DNA of 64,000 nucleotides from NCBI GenBank assembly GCA_950097015.1, contig CATNEN010000038.1:5005001-5069000 (forward strand). Direction: 5' to 3'. Positions within the stretch are counted from its first letter, which is position 1. Each line of letters opens with the position of its first letter. Below, in pieces: positions 12,501 through 21,130 of this stretch. A program made the position numbers and the translations under genes. The notes beneath the pieces were generated by a model. That model ran no database searches, was not told the DNA's origin, and was given only the letters and a program-made list of their open reading frames with translations. The stretch comes from Macrostomum hystrix (Eukaryota; Platyhelminthes; Macrostomidae).

Positions 12501-13754
12501 CCTTGATACAAGGGTCTTCGACAAAAACTGCTGAATATCTCGACGATCCTGACTTGGACGGCTTTGAAAGTTAGTTCATTGTAAAGGGGGAAATGTTTAG
12601 ATCCAATTTATGGACTTTCACGAATATTGATCATGTGTTTTTGGAGCTATCGTGAAGGAGGCAGAGAATATTTGAAATACTCCACGTGGAATTTCTCAAA
12701 GTGGAAAACAGCGCGGTCTCTCTATTTTTCAACCAGCCTCAAGACCCCAGGACGTCGGGACGGAGAAAGTCAGGACGGATGTACACTATCTTTGTGTGTG
12801 CCAGCGTCAGGCCCACAGCCATCCAGCAAATAGTATGACTATTTAACTTTTTGCTCATTCTTGCAGTTCGTCTGAGCAGCAAAATGAGACAACTGTTGGG
12901 ACCGCTGCTGGATTCGAAGCCAAAGGCCCCGCCGCAGCCGCCGAAGCCACCGCAGCAGCCACAATATCCTTATTATCCAACGCAGCAGGAAATATGGCGA
13001 CAGCAGCAGCAGCAGCAGCAGCGGCAGCAAGGCCTGCAGCAGTATCCCGGTACAAAGACTGAAGGTGCCATACTCAATGATGCAGGTAATATTGATAGTA
13101 GTATATGGAAATCGCATGTCGCACTTTTAAGATGCACCTTTACTTCTATTATTGCCCAGACCGAGGGAAGTTTTCATTTCGTAGTGAAATTATATCAATA
13201 TATTTTTTAAGCTTTGCTTCAAGCACTCTAAATAATTAGAAAAGTTTTATTTTTCTAGTGTAACATACTACTATTTGTCACGAGTAGCATCGCAACGCAT
13301 TTTTGTCGGCAATGGGACATCATTTAGTAACACTAGACCCGCAGCCGACGAGGGCTCTGCCCATTTTACGTATTTTGCCCGTTCCGCTGACTCCTGAGCA
13401 CACCTGGCACACTTTCTCATCGTGAGGCAGTGTACACTCACTGTGCCTTAGAAATTGGTCTCAGGGGTGTAAATGGCACGAAAAGCTCCCTAAAGTAATG
13501 TGGTGCGAGTAAGACCGCTCCGCCACCTACCCTCCTCATTAAGAGTCTAAAAAATAGATTAAAATAATTTGGTTTCAGGCCCATCATCGTCTGGGGAGCG
13601 TCAGCGCCCAGCACCACCGCCCGAGCCCGACTTCGCCTACAGCGAACCCGGCGGCAGGCGAGGCAGGAACTCGGCCGGTGTTCGATGCCGCCAGTGGCTG
13701 TCTGTGCAGCTGGCTACGGCAGCAATACTGTTGCTGCTGGTAGCTGCTCTCTGA
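6540..13754 (+). CDS. GPI-anchored immunoglobulin-superfamily protein (lachesin/DPR-like), 5' end missing
   Basis: Exons are 6540-6768, 7376-7411, about 11434-11748, 12867-13085 and 13579-13754, ending in TGA. Exon 1 encodes the second half of an Ig domain (WSLTIDFLEMADAGEYRC, the D-x-G-x-Y-x-C signature). Exon 3 encodes a second Ig domain with its first Cys in SSAQFKCWS, the core Trp in INWNRG and LVDGGNYTCV. Exon 4 is a Pro/Gln linker with seven consecutive Gln. Exon 5 ends in a hydrophobic C-terminus (LATAAILLLLVAAL) after NSAG, the pattern of a GPI-attachment signal. The product is therefore expected outside the cell as an adhesion or recognition protein. Intron phases agree throughout if exon 3 starts at 11434. 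An in-frame extension back to an acceptor at 11387 reads well (VYVLVVSASKP) but has the wrong phase, so a missing small exon is possible. The first half of Ig1 and the signal peptide were not found and lie in unrecognised sequence or left of the window. An AATAAA lies at 13790. Confidence 0.82.
6836..7272. repeat. ~48-bp minisatellite in an Ig-gene intron
   Basis: About 9 imperfect copies of a unit built from two related halves, GGGAAATCCCGGTGAAAGAC and AGGCAAGGGAAATCCCTGGG. It lies between the donor at 6769 and the acceptor at 7375 and fills most of that intron. Confidence 0.93.
7889..8930. repeat. 11-bp minisatellite with ~308-bp higher-order copy
   Basis: About 94 copies of GATTGATGGTA with GATTCATGGTA and GATTCATGTTA variants. 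A marked block starting GACAGTCTATTCATGG occurs at 8218 and again at 8526, 308 bp (28 units) apart, followed by the same succession of variants. This shows block duplication. It lies in the long Ig-gene intron. Confidence 0.97.
8931..10465. other. Intron sequence without recognised exon; TATA-like motif
   Basis: This is part of the intron between 7411 and 11434. It contains TATA-like CTATAAAAGTGCATCG at about 10037 and CATAAAAGCAG at about 9546. No reading frame with a recognisable domain follows either, so promoter function is unsupported. Confidence 0.3.
10466..10765. repeat. 44-bp minisatellite
   Basis: About 6.5 copies of a 44-bp unit beginning CTTCCTGACACTTCACTGTC and ending CCATTCACTCGCAAT. 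The first two copies carry GGCACTTCACTGG variants. It shares a CTGACACTTCACTG core with several other arrays in this window. Confidence 0.96.
10766..11387. other. Intron remainder before the second Ig exon
   Basis: No repeat and no recognised exon. The open frame at 10955-11185 (-) has no recognised domain. If the exon at 11434 really starts at 11388, a small phase-adjusting exon should lie between 7412 and here. Confidence 0.35.
12099..12470 (+). mobile_element. SINE-A, most complete copy, plus orientation
   Basis: The head GGTGGCAGAGCGGTTAAC contains a pol III A box (TGGCAGAGCGG) and is followed by a B-box-like AGTTCGATTTC at about 12149. The body holds GGGGCGCAGC, GCTTGTCGTGCAATTTACGC, GATGAGAAAGACAGGGCAGA, GTGTGCTCAGAAGTCAGCGA and AATGTGCCATTGCCCGCAGC. 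The tail is ATT-rich, as is usual for this family. It sits in an intron of the Ig gene, same strand. Confidence 0.9.
12484..12645 (+). repeat. Dispersed repeat, copy 1
   Basis: It shares a series of blocks in order with 20962-21130: AATTGTCCTTG, GGTCTTCGAC, GCTGAATATCTCG, GACGGCTTTGAA, GTAAAGGGGGAAA, and GGACTTTC. No coding capacity or terminal repeats were seen. It directly follows the tail of SINE-A. Confidence 0.65.
13305..13535 (-). mobile_element. SINE-A, diverged and internally deleted, minus orientation
   Basis: It retains CATCATTTAGTAACACTAGACCCGCAGCC, GCTGACTCCTGAGCACAC, TTTCTCATCGTGAGGCAGTG and the head remnant GACCGCTCCGCCACC. It lies in the last intron of the Ig gene, opposite to the gene. 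Confidence 0.8.
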
Positions 13755-13789
13755 TGCGCGCAGTGACACTTCAACGTCAGTTTTAGTTC

Positions 13790-13795
13790 AATAAA
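13790..13795 (+). terminator. Poly(A) signal of the Ig-family gene
   Basis: A canonical AATAAA 36 bp after the TGA stop of the GPI-anchored Ig protein. The short 3' UTR supports 13754 as the real end of the gene. Confidence 0.75.
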
Positions 13796-13885
13796 AATGT
13801 TCAACTGCTAATCTCTGTTGTCTTGACCACATCAAAAATGGAGGTGCCGATTCACACCTTTCACATGTTAACCTGTTAGATAGTG

Positions 13886-14037
13886 ATAATGTTGCAGGAG
13901 AGCTGGGGCACTGGTACATCACTTAGTGCCAGTCGACCCACAGCCAGCGAGAGGCGAATTCGTCCATTCCGCTGACTCCTGAGCACACACGCACGCACAG
14001 ATAGGGGGCATAAATTGCACGAAAAGCCAGGTTTCAG
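13886..14037 (-). mobile_element. SINE-A fragment, minus orientation
   Basis: Contains GGCACTGGTACATCACTTAGTGCCAGTCGACCC, CAGCCAGCGAGAGG and CGCTGACTCCTGAGCACACAC. It then jumps to GGGGGCATAAATTGCACGAAAAGCC, so the middle is deleted and the tRNA head is absent. Confidence 0.75.
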
Positions 14038-14185
14038 TCAGGTAAACTCATGTCTAACAGGTCGACGGATAATCTGCGCCACCTGTCTATGATTCGCTTG
14101 TGTGTTAAATTTATATTTCGTGATTATTTTAATCGCCCAGAAATTCGATCATCGTACCCAAGTGACACCAGTATAAATAAAAAAA

Positions 14186-14345
14186 CAATAGTTGATTACA
14201 CGGCCCGACTGAGTCAGATGTGCAGTCAACAGCACAGCCTTAGCTATTGCATCTGAAGGCTGTTCAGTCCATGGACACTTAGGATCTCATCCAGACACTC
14301 AGTTTCACAGCTGGGTGAGCTGATGCAATCTATCGCTAAGTAGCA
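14186..14345 (-). mobile_element. SINE-B 3' fragment, minus orientation
   Basis: Matches the non-tRNA part of SINE-B at 25080 and 26629: GATTACACGGCCC, AGATGTGCAGTCAACAGCACAGC, CATCTGAAGGCTGTTCAGTCC, CAGCTGGGTGAGCTGATGC. The tRNA-like head is missing. Confidence 0.75.
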
Positions 14346-15160
14346 TGCTGAAATTTATTACCTGAATTTCAGTAAATGAGTAATTATTTTTTTTCGCTGG
14401 CCAATTTTCTTACTCACGAACAGAAATGAAGCGAAAAGAAGTTTTTTTCCACTTTAATTCATGATTGGCTAATGCTTCTTTATGATTTGCATTTATTGTT
14501 CTTGTCAGTTCGATGCGATTGCCCTGTTTCTACCTTCACATTGTATAGCCAGAGCCTGACGCCAGATCTACATGTATGTTCGCAAAGTGTTAAAACATTT
14601 CCCACTCAGTACCATGAGTGCGTGTCTACTGACTTAGTAGTATGAGACGATTACGGTCACGCGATTTATTTGATGCAATGCAATCGAGCGCATGAAATAA
14701 ATAAAAACTGAATTATGTGCAGAACCTTTCTATCGAGTTCCAATAGAAAATTTAATGAGAAATAACAGCTGCATATAAATGTACTCTCGTATCGGTCAGC
14801 CACCATAACCAATGAAAAGTGTTCGACTATTGTTAATTTTCGAAAGTGCGACTAGTAATGCTATATTGAAACTACAGCTCCCTTCTATATATACCTACTA
14901 TATATGATTACAGTGGAGCTCAGCCATAGACTAATTGCACTCTGACAGTTAATTGTCTATGGTAGCAAATTCTCAGTTATTTTGACTCACATTTGTCTTG
15001 ACTATATGACAATGGCTATCTAGGCTCAGTCCGGCAATCAATCAATATGGTTAAAGTCTTAGACAAATCTCGAGAAAATCTGCATCAAGCACCATAGACC
15101 AGGAACAATATCCAAAAAGTAGTGGCGTCGAGAACTTCAACAAAATTGGATTACTTTTTT
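14346..15160. other. AT-rich intergenic DNA, no gene recognised
   Basis: No open frame with codon bias or domain, no array. Separates the Ig gene from the SINE-A fragment near 15165. Confidence 0.45.
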
Positions 15161-15161
15161 G

Positions 15162-15318
15162 CTGGAGGGCTGCTGGCAATGGCACATCATTTTGTGACAC
15201 TTTTGTCTTTGTGACACGGCTGCACCCCAAATGAATGTGGCCTCGCCGAGGAATCGAACTTAGGGACATTGGCACCAGCGGAAAAACGCGTTAACCGCTC
15301 TGCCACCGACCCCCGACA
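15162..15318 (-). mobile_element. SINE-A, internally deleted, minus orientation
   Basis: The distal end (GGGCTGCTGGCAATGGCACATCATTTTGTGACAC) is joined directly to the head side (GGCTGCACCCCAAATGAATGTGGCCTCG...GCGTTAACCGCTCTGCCACCGACCCCC). The central roughly 200 bp is deleted. Confidence 0.8.
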
Positions 15319-15327
15319 TTTGATTAA

Positions 15328-15604
<277 letters not shown>

Positions 15605-16256
15605 TTAATTTACCTTTTTATGTTTTCTTGACATTTGAAGAACGTTTTACAAGAAGCGACATGCCTGCTGCTGTCTGCTTTTTTAACAGCCTTATTTCTC
15701 ATCAAAAAATCAATTTGACAAAATATAATGGTGAAACCCGCAGTCGTACTTCGACTGGAAAGAGTAACTACAATTGTCGGTTGGTGGCTGTACAAAAAAT
15801 CAGTTTTTCTTGTAGTTTTTTTCCACATATTTTTCAGGTGATAAGTCACGTGAAGCTTAACATGAAGAAGTTCAAATGTAATGATGGTTAATGGAAACTT
15901 AAAAAGATGTTAATGTCATCCAGCTACAGAAATGGAGTTTAAGGACACATTTACTATACAGCAATTTATAAATCTAAGATCTTGCCTTAGCATATTAAAG
16001 TATCTTACTGTCATAAGTTTGTTAATTTTTTCACAGATCAAATTTCTTTCTTTGTTTCAAAGCAAATAAGTTTCACCTGTTCAGATGAGGCATGCAATTC
16101 AATATTGTTTAATTAAACGGAATCCTTGGATAAAAAAACTGATGCTTGAGCTTCTGCTTCCGTTTGAATACGATCACAAGAGAGAAACAGCGCATGTGCG
16201 TAAATACACGGCTAACTGTTCTCAGCTACGGGAGGGTGCAACCCCCCCTCAGGCTC
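15605..16256. other. Sequence 3' of the minus-strand membrane-protein gene
   Basis: No second gene recognised. An ATTAAA on the minus strand (TTTAAT at about 16109) lies roughly 145 bp past the stop of the minus-strand gene and is a weak poly(A) candidate. Confidence 0.3.
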
Positions 16257-18125
16257 TCAGGCCCCGCTAGTATTTTCCTTTGGTCGGGTGTTGATGACAA
16301 TAACTGCCACAGCCACCCCCAGCAGAACACAGCAGAGGCATATGCCGGCAATCAGCAGCCACCGTAGGAGAATCCGGCGCGGAGTGTTCGGGCAGCAAGC
16401 GTTTTCGCACCGCTCCAGACAGCCTATGTCCTTGCCGGCACTTGAACGCACCGGTCCATGGTGCTGCACCTCCGGTATCTGTTGGTCTGGCTCACCTGCC
16501 GGATGCCTGGGCCCAGCGAAATGCGTGTAGCTGTTGCCTGACACGAGAGTCGGGTTTGAGTCATCAAAAACTGGAATGCTGTAGATGCCGCCGCCCGGGT
16601 CCAAGCCCAGGCGACTCCGACGTAGCGAGGCCCGCCTCGCTCGACCAGGTGTCAGCAGCTCCTTGCCGCTGATGCCGCTGCTGCGCAATGAGTTGTGCGA
16701 CGTGGCGAGCGTGTTCATCGATTTTGCGCGCAAGCCCACCGAGCCAATCATTGTGCCGGTGTCGCGGCCCGAATAGTTGATGTAGTCGGGCACAGAGTTA
16801 GTCAACTGCGAGGCTGGAGGCTTGGCGAATACATAGTTACCCCCGGCAAAGTGCCGCTTTCGTTCGGCCTCTTCAAGCGCCCTGGAGTACTCAAGGATGG
16901 CCATGTCACCTGGCGTTGTCTCTGTAAAGTCCATCTCGTCGGAGCTCACTTCAAAGTCCGTGTCTAGGCGAGCCTTCATACGAGGCGGCATTGGTAAGGG
17001 ATATTGGTGCGGACTGATGTCAACTTGCGAGCGAGCTGACATGCTCAGTGAAGTCGCTGCTGGTGATTTGTAGGGTGAAGGCATCAGATGGTTCAGTGAC
17101 CTGCCGTTCTCGATCACAGTGCCACTGGGTGACAATGGAGAGCGCGAACTCCAGCCGCTAGCCGATGCCATCCGTGGAACCTCGTCACAGAAGCCCACTG
17201 GCGTTGTTCCAGAGGAGTTGCCTTCATCCTCCTCAATCGCAGTCGTTGCGTCTGTAGTTTCATTTTCCTCGCGCACTGCAGTATTGAAGTGAAACGCCGC
17301 CATGTGCGACAACGGCTGCTGCTGGCGAACATTCGGCAGAGAAGTTTGCGAACCGTGCGGAGGTTTTTGCAAGGAGCTCAAGAGTTGCTGCTGAGATTGC
17401 TGTGTCGGTTGCCCAACTCGCTTTATTCGGTCGGGATAGTAGGATGAAGGAATAGACGAATTGTCATCTAGCTCGGAGTCGATGTTTGTCTCAAGAAGGA
17501 TGCCACTGCTGCGAATCTCCAATGCACCGTTTTGGTTCGCAACTGTCCGATTCGGGACTGCTTGCTTCATGCTCAGAGCATCTTCGAGTGTCAGGCTAAC
17601 TGCCGTGGTCGCTGAGGGTGCAGACTGCAGCAGAGGTCTTGGCGGCGGAATAGAAGGTCGGAATTTGAACCCGAAATCGTCTTCCGACTCCTCCGTCCCT
17701 CCTTCCCCTGGCCGGGGGGCTTCGTCCTCGCCGCCAGTGGTCGAGTCAATATTAGTCTCCGGAGCCAGGTGAGCCGGAAGCCGGTTTTTTCTCTTACTTG
17801 GAAACATCGCCTTCTTTTTCTTGTAAAAGGCTCCTTTCAGGGTGCCGTCGCTACTATTTCGACTGTTGGTAGCTGCGGGGCCGTTGTCATGCCGAAACGC
17901 TGTGTTGTCATAGTAAGCTGTGGCTCTATCGTGAGCAGTCTGTAGATCCTGTGGTGACTCGACAACGCTCAGGGCTGCATTGTATCTTCCACCACCATCG
18001 GCTTCGTCGTCTTCTAGCTCGTCTCCAGTTAGACGATCTCTGGCGTCATAATAGCTGGTGTCGCCGGAGGAGGACCAACTTTGTCGTTTCACGCTGGGAG
18101 GCAACTGCTGATTGAGGCCGTTCAT
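16257..18125 (-). CDS. Unknown 622-residue protein with C-terminal membrane anchor
   Basis: A single uninterrupted minus-strand frame from ATG at 18125 to TGA at 16257. The frame stays open back to 18194, so the true start may differ. I do not recognise a family. The sequence is mostly hydrophilic and probably disordered. It has an acidic patch (DELEDDEADGGG), a basic stretch (KKKKAMFPSKRKNR), a Pro run (IPPPRP), a Gln run and repeated NID/ETN segments. Near the C-terminus is a Cys-rich juxtamembrane motif (CLERCENACCPN), then PRRILLRW, then one strongly hydrophobic helix of about 22 residues (LLIAGICLCCVLLGVAVAVI) and an 11-residue tail. This predicts a single-pass, tail-anchored or type II protein with a large cytosolic N-terminal part. 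The tail does not match the KASH signature. Codon use is GC-rich like the other genes, which supports real coding. Confidence 0.8.
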   Translation of the reverse strand: MNGLNQQLPPSVKRQSWSSSGDTSYYDARDRLTGDELEDDEADGGGRYNAALSVVESPQDLQTAHDRATAYYDNTAFRHDNGPAATNSRNSSDGTLKGAFYKKKKAMFPSKRKNRLPAHLAPETNIDSTTGGEDEAPRPGEGGTEESEDDFGFKFRPSIPPPRPLLQSAPSATTAVSLTLEDALSMKQAVPNRTVANQNGALEIRSSGILLETNIDSELDDNSSIPSSYYPDRIKRVGQPTQQSQQQLLSSLQKPPHGSQTSLPNVRQQQPLSHMAAFHFNTAVREENETTDATTAIEEDEGNSSGTTPVGFCDEVPRMASASGWSSRSPLSPSGTVIENGRSLNHLMPSPYKSPAATSLSMSARSQVDISPHQYPLPMPPRMKARLDTDFEVSSDEMDFTETTPGDMAILEYSRALEEAERKRHFAGGNYVFAKPPASQLTNSVPDYINYSGRDTGTMIGSVGLRAKSMNTLATSHNSLRSSGISGKELLTPGRARRASLRRSRLGLDPGGGIYSIPVFDDSNPTLVSGNSYTHFAGPRHPAGEPDQQIPEVQHHGPVRSSAGKDIGCLERCENACCPNTPRRILLRWLLIAGICLCCVLLGVAVAVIVINTRPKENTSGA

Positions 18126-18145
18126 GCTGTTTGGTCTGGTCACAG

Positions 18146-18361
18146 TCAGTCGCGACTGTTCTTCTTGCAACACTTGCACGAGCAGATATACCAAAGCCAG
18201 TCAAAGAGGCACATCGGCCTCTCCTGACCGCTGTCTTGCGAAAAGTTTGACGACGACCGATGCCTCTTTCCCGTATTTTCGTCGCCGTTGCCAACTTTAT
18301 TGCCGTGTCCCTGCTGACTACTCGAGTGGTCTTTCCCTGTTCCTGATGCGTTATCGCTCAT
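18146..18361 (-). CDS. Upstream minus-strand open frame overlapping the membrane-protein frame
   Basis: This frame starts at ATG 18361 (MSDNASGTGKDH), or further upstream at 18433, and ends with TGA at 18146. It overlaps the next frame (open from 18194) by about 50 bp in a different phase. It ends in a Trp/Cys-rich segment (CLFDWLWYICSCKCCKK). It may be an upstream ORF, the true N-terminus joined by an unrecognised small intron, or coding sequence split by a frameshift. The one tidy small intron I tried (GTATAT...CCAG) would create a stop. I keep it separate for that reason. Confidence 0.4.
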   Translation of the reverse strand: MSDNASGTGKDHSSSQQGHGNKVGNGDENTGKRHRSSSNFSQDSGQERPMCLFDWLWYICSCKCCKKNSRD

Positions 18362-18433
18362 GTGGCGCAGGCGGTCCGCTATAGACGCAGTTTTTTTACT
18401 AGGACTTCTGAGGCAGGTTAATAGATATCGCAA

Positions 18434-19098
18434 TTGACCATGCAGTTTGCTTTGCGTTGAGTGTCTGCTAACAGCGCTGCCGCATGCTAGTCCAAAGACA
18501 GGCTGGGACAGTAGATAGAGGGTGTAGGAGAGACAGGCAGCCGCTACAGGGTTTTTGCTTGCTTCCGATCTCGTCCCACCCCCATTGAGTCACGGTGAGA
18601 GAACTGTACTCTGAGTACACCTCTAAACCTCCTCCCTCTTGGGTAGGAGCTTGCGGAGAAGGGCAGAAAGGAATGAAATGAAGGGACGGACAGTCGCATA
18701 GGTTGCGAAGAAACGGAGCAGAGACGCGCGCGCTCATCAGAACGTGGCTTCACCAACACCTGCCAATTGTGCGCTTATGACAATCTTGGGGTTAGGCGTA
18801 GAATGTCTATTGACGCCCTCGTTTGAGTGAAAACTCATGCTCAAGCTAGGAGAATAGAAGCTTAGAGCTGGGGTTGATGTTGAGAGCGCACTAGCACTGG
18901 TGTACTCTGGACAATGATAATTGGGCGTATCCTAAAACGCTGTTCTCACAACCGTCTGCTGTGTGGACTTTTAAGAATATTTTAAAGCTTCTTTCGTCCT
19001 TCCTTTTCTTTCTAATGCGTCTTCTAGTTGAGCTCAGAGCTGCGATCAGGGGTGAAGAGAATTATTTTCTGAGGGCACTTTTTTCGACAATGGATGTA
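18434..19098. other. Intergenic, 5' side of the minus-strand gene
   Basis: No recognised gene. It should contain the 5' UTR or promoter of the minus-strand membrane-protein gene, but no clear TATA or initiator can be assigned. Confidence 0.35.
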
Positions 19099-19712
19099 TA
19101 CTCAGCAACAGCTAAACCCCCCCAACTCACGCTCCAGTCACACGGCCCAAAAGTTTTGTATGCCATCGGTGACTCAGAAATGTGTGAAGGCTGCCGCCGC
19201 CAGACGCGAGCGCAAAGTGCGGCATGGGGGATTTGGGGAGGGGGTGGCGCAACTCAACCCACTGGTGGCTGCATTGCGCAATGGTAAAGCCATTTGCTAC
19301 GACAACCTTTGGCGGCCCGCAGAACTGCATGCTTCAAGACGACAACGCTGCGCCACATCGAGCAGCACACGTGCAGCTGCTGAAGGAGCAGCTCGGCATT
19401 CGCACATTGAACTGGCCGTCAAAGTCTCCAGACATGAACCCCATCGAGCATGTCTGGGACATTGTAAAGCGAAGAGTTCAGCAGAATGCCCCACAGAATG
19501 CTGAACAGTTGCGACTGACGGTGCTGAATGCCTGGCAGCAGCTGCCCCAAGAGTTCATCAACCGGCTGGTGATCAGGATGCCACGACGAGTCATGGCACT
19601 TTTGCATGCTCGTGGTTCCTACACACGATACTGAGACTAGAATTAAAGACATTGCTTAACTTTTGTGCCCGTGTGACTGCGTGAGTTGGGGGGGTTTAGC
19701 TGTTGCTGAGTA
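19099..19712 (+). mobile_element. Internally deleted Tc1-like DNA transposon (DD34E)
   Basis: The ends are inverted repeats. The first 34 bases from 19099 (TACTCAGCAACAGCTAAAC, a C7 run, then AACTCACGC) match the reverse complement of the last 34 bases exactly. Similarity continues imperfectly to about 55 bp (AGTCACACGG, CAAAAGTT). The element is flanked by TA on both sides (19097-19098 and 19713-19714), the Tc1/mariner target duplication. Inside, 19326-19634 (+) encodes only the C-terminal part of a Tc1 transposase: QDDNAAPH, then WPSKSPDMNPIEHVWD, 34 residues between the catalytic D and E, ending HARGSYTRY-stop. The DNA-binding domain and first catalytic Asp are deleted, so the copy is non-autonomous. 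The intact TIRs suggest fairly recent movement driven from elsewhere. Confidence 0.92.
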
Positions 19713-19908
19713 TATTATTGTCTCGATTATACGGGAGAAAGTCAAAAAGTAATGATAACTTTTCTCCTGCACAAAGCAGAAAATAAATTTTGAACCCAGA
19801 CATTTTTCATTGGCAAAAGTATATTTTTTTATTTTAATAATTTTATGTTCTGTTTGGATTTACAGATCAACCTTGACAGAAGTGCAAACACAGTACAAAC
19901 TTTCAGCA

Positions 19909-20870
19909 ATGGAAAATTGCAAAATTGAAGTGCGATCCAACGTGATATTTTTAACGCGGTTGGGTTGGAAGCCGGCTGCCATCGTCGAGGCTTTACAGAA
20001 GGTCTTCGGGGATGCTGCTATACCGAATCCCACCGTTTATCGGTGGATCCAGGAGTTTAAGGCTGATCGTGAGACCATTGAAGACGCTGACCGCAGTGGA
20101 CGACCGAGCACAGCGCGCACAGCAGAGATGGTTACAGCCGTGTGTCGAAAAGTTGACCAGGACAGGCGTGTGACCATCGAGGCTATTGCTGAGGAACTGG
20201 GCATCTCCCATGCAAGTGTGCATTCGATCCAGACAGAGGATCTGGGCTTCAGCAAGCTGAGTGCCCGTTAAGTGCCACGGGCGTTGCGCCCGGAGCACAA
20301 GGCCCAGCACAGCGAGTGCGCAGCAAACCTTCTCAACCGCCTGGACACTGACGCCGACGATTTTTTCGAACGGTGATGAGACCTGGATCTACCAGTACGA
20401 TCTAGAGTCAAAAATCCAGTCAAAAGAGTGGCTGCCTCAAGGATCTGCCGGGCCAAAGAAGTTCCGGGCACACCTACTACGAAGGTGTGCTGCAAAAGCT
20501 GCGCGCAGAATTAGCCAGGAAGCGACCTGGCAATTAGCTCCACCGGCGAATCCTCTTCCACCACGACAATGCCCCGGCACACACTTCACGGCTCTGTCGA
20601 GGCGTCCTGCGCGAATTTCGCTGGGAAATTCTCTCCCACCCTCCCTATAGCCCTGATCTTGCGCCATCAGACTTTTTTCTGTTTCCAAAGTTGAAGGAAG
20701 CTATTAAAGGAGTGCGACATTCGAGCAAGGAGGAGGCGAAAACAGCAGCTCAGCCTGACTTCTTCAGGGCGGAGCTGGAGCGATGGCCTAGAGCTGGAGA
20801 AGTGCCTAGAGCTGGACGGAGATTTCGTGGAGAAATAAGCCTTTACATTTGTTTTTGCTCGATCTTTGAA
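19909..20870 (+). pseudogene. Mariner (DD34D) transposase relic with frameshifts
   Basis: The ATG at 19909 opens a mariner DNA-binding region (CKIEVRSNVIFLTRLGWKP, DADRSGRPSTA, VTIEAIAEELGISHASVHSI, then LGFSKLSAR) that ends in a stop at 20269. The first catalytic block GDETWIYQYD lies in a second frame near 20370. HHDNAPAH and HPPYSPDLAPSDFFLFPKLK lie in a third frame at 20559-20690, with 34 residues between the last two catalytic Asp. All three frames are used, so at least two frameshifts have inactivated it. No terminal repeats were identified. It starts about 200 bp past the Tc1-like element. Confidence 0.9.
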
Positions 20871-20961
20871 AAATAATAATTAATTGCGTAATTATAGTAA
20901 TTTGTTGCATAATATTAATTGTTATATTATTGAACCAACATGAATTCGCCTTAAAGGTTAA

Positions 20962-21130
20962 ACAATGCAATTTTAGTTGTCCTTGTCACCAGGATCTTCG
21001 ACTAGAATCGCTGAATATCTCGCCGATATATCTCGCTTACGTCGGACGGCTTTAACTTAAATTTTGTTAATCGTAAAGGGTGGAAATTTAATAGTTATCC
21101 ATTGTGGCGGACTTTCGCGAAAACCTGTCA
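20962..21130 (+). repeat. Dispersed repeat, copy 2
   Basis: Diverged relative of 12484-12645. Shared in order: AGTTGTCCTTG, GGATCTTCGAC, GCTGAATATCTCG, GGACGGCTTTAA, CGTAAAGGGTGGAAA, GGACTTTCGCG. No frame or terminal repeat was seen. Confidence 0.65.

Noticed and set aside
16257-16360. KASH-type nuclear-envelope anchor at the C-terminus of the minus-strand protein
   Set aside because: The tail after the membrane helix is only 11 residues and lacks the Pro-rich KASH ending.
18063-18194. A 56-bp intron (GTATAT...CCAG) joining the two minus-strand frames
   Set aside because: The junction would create an in-frame TGA.
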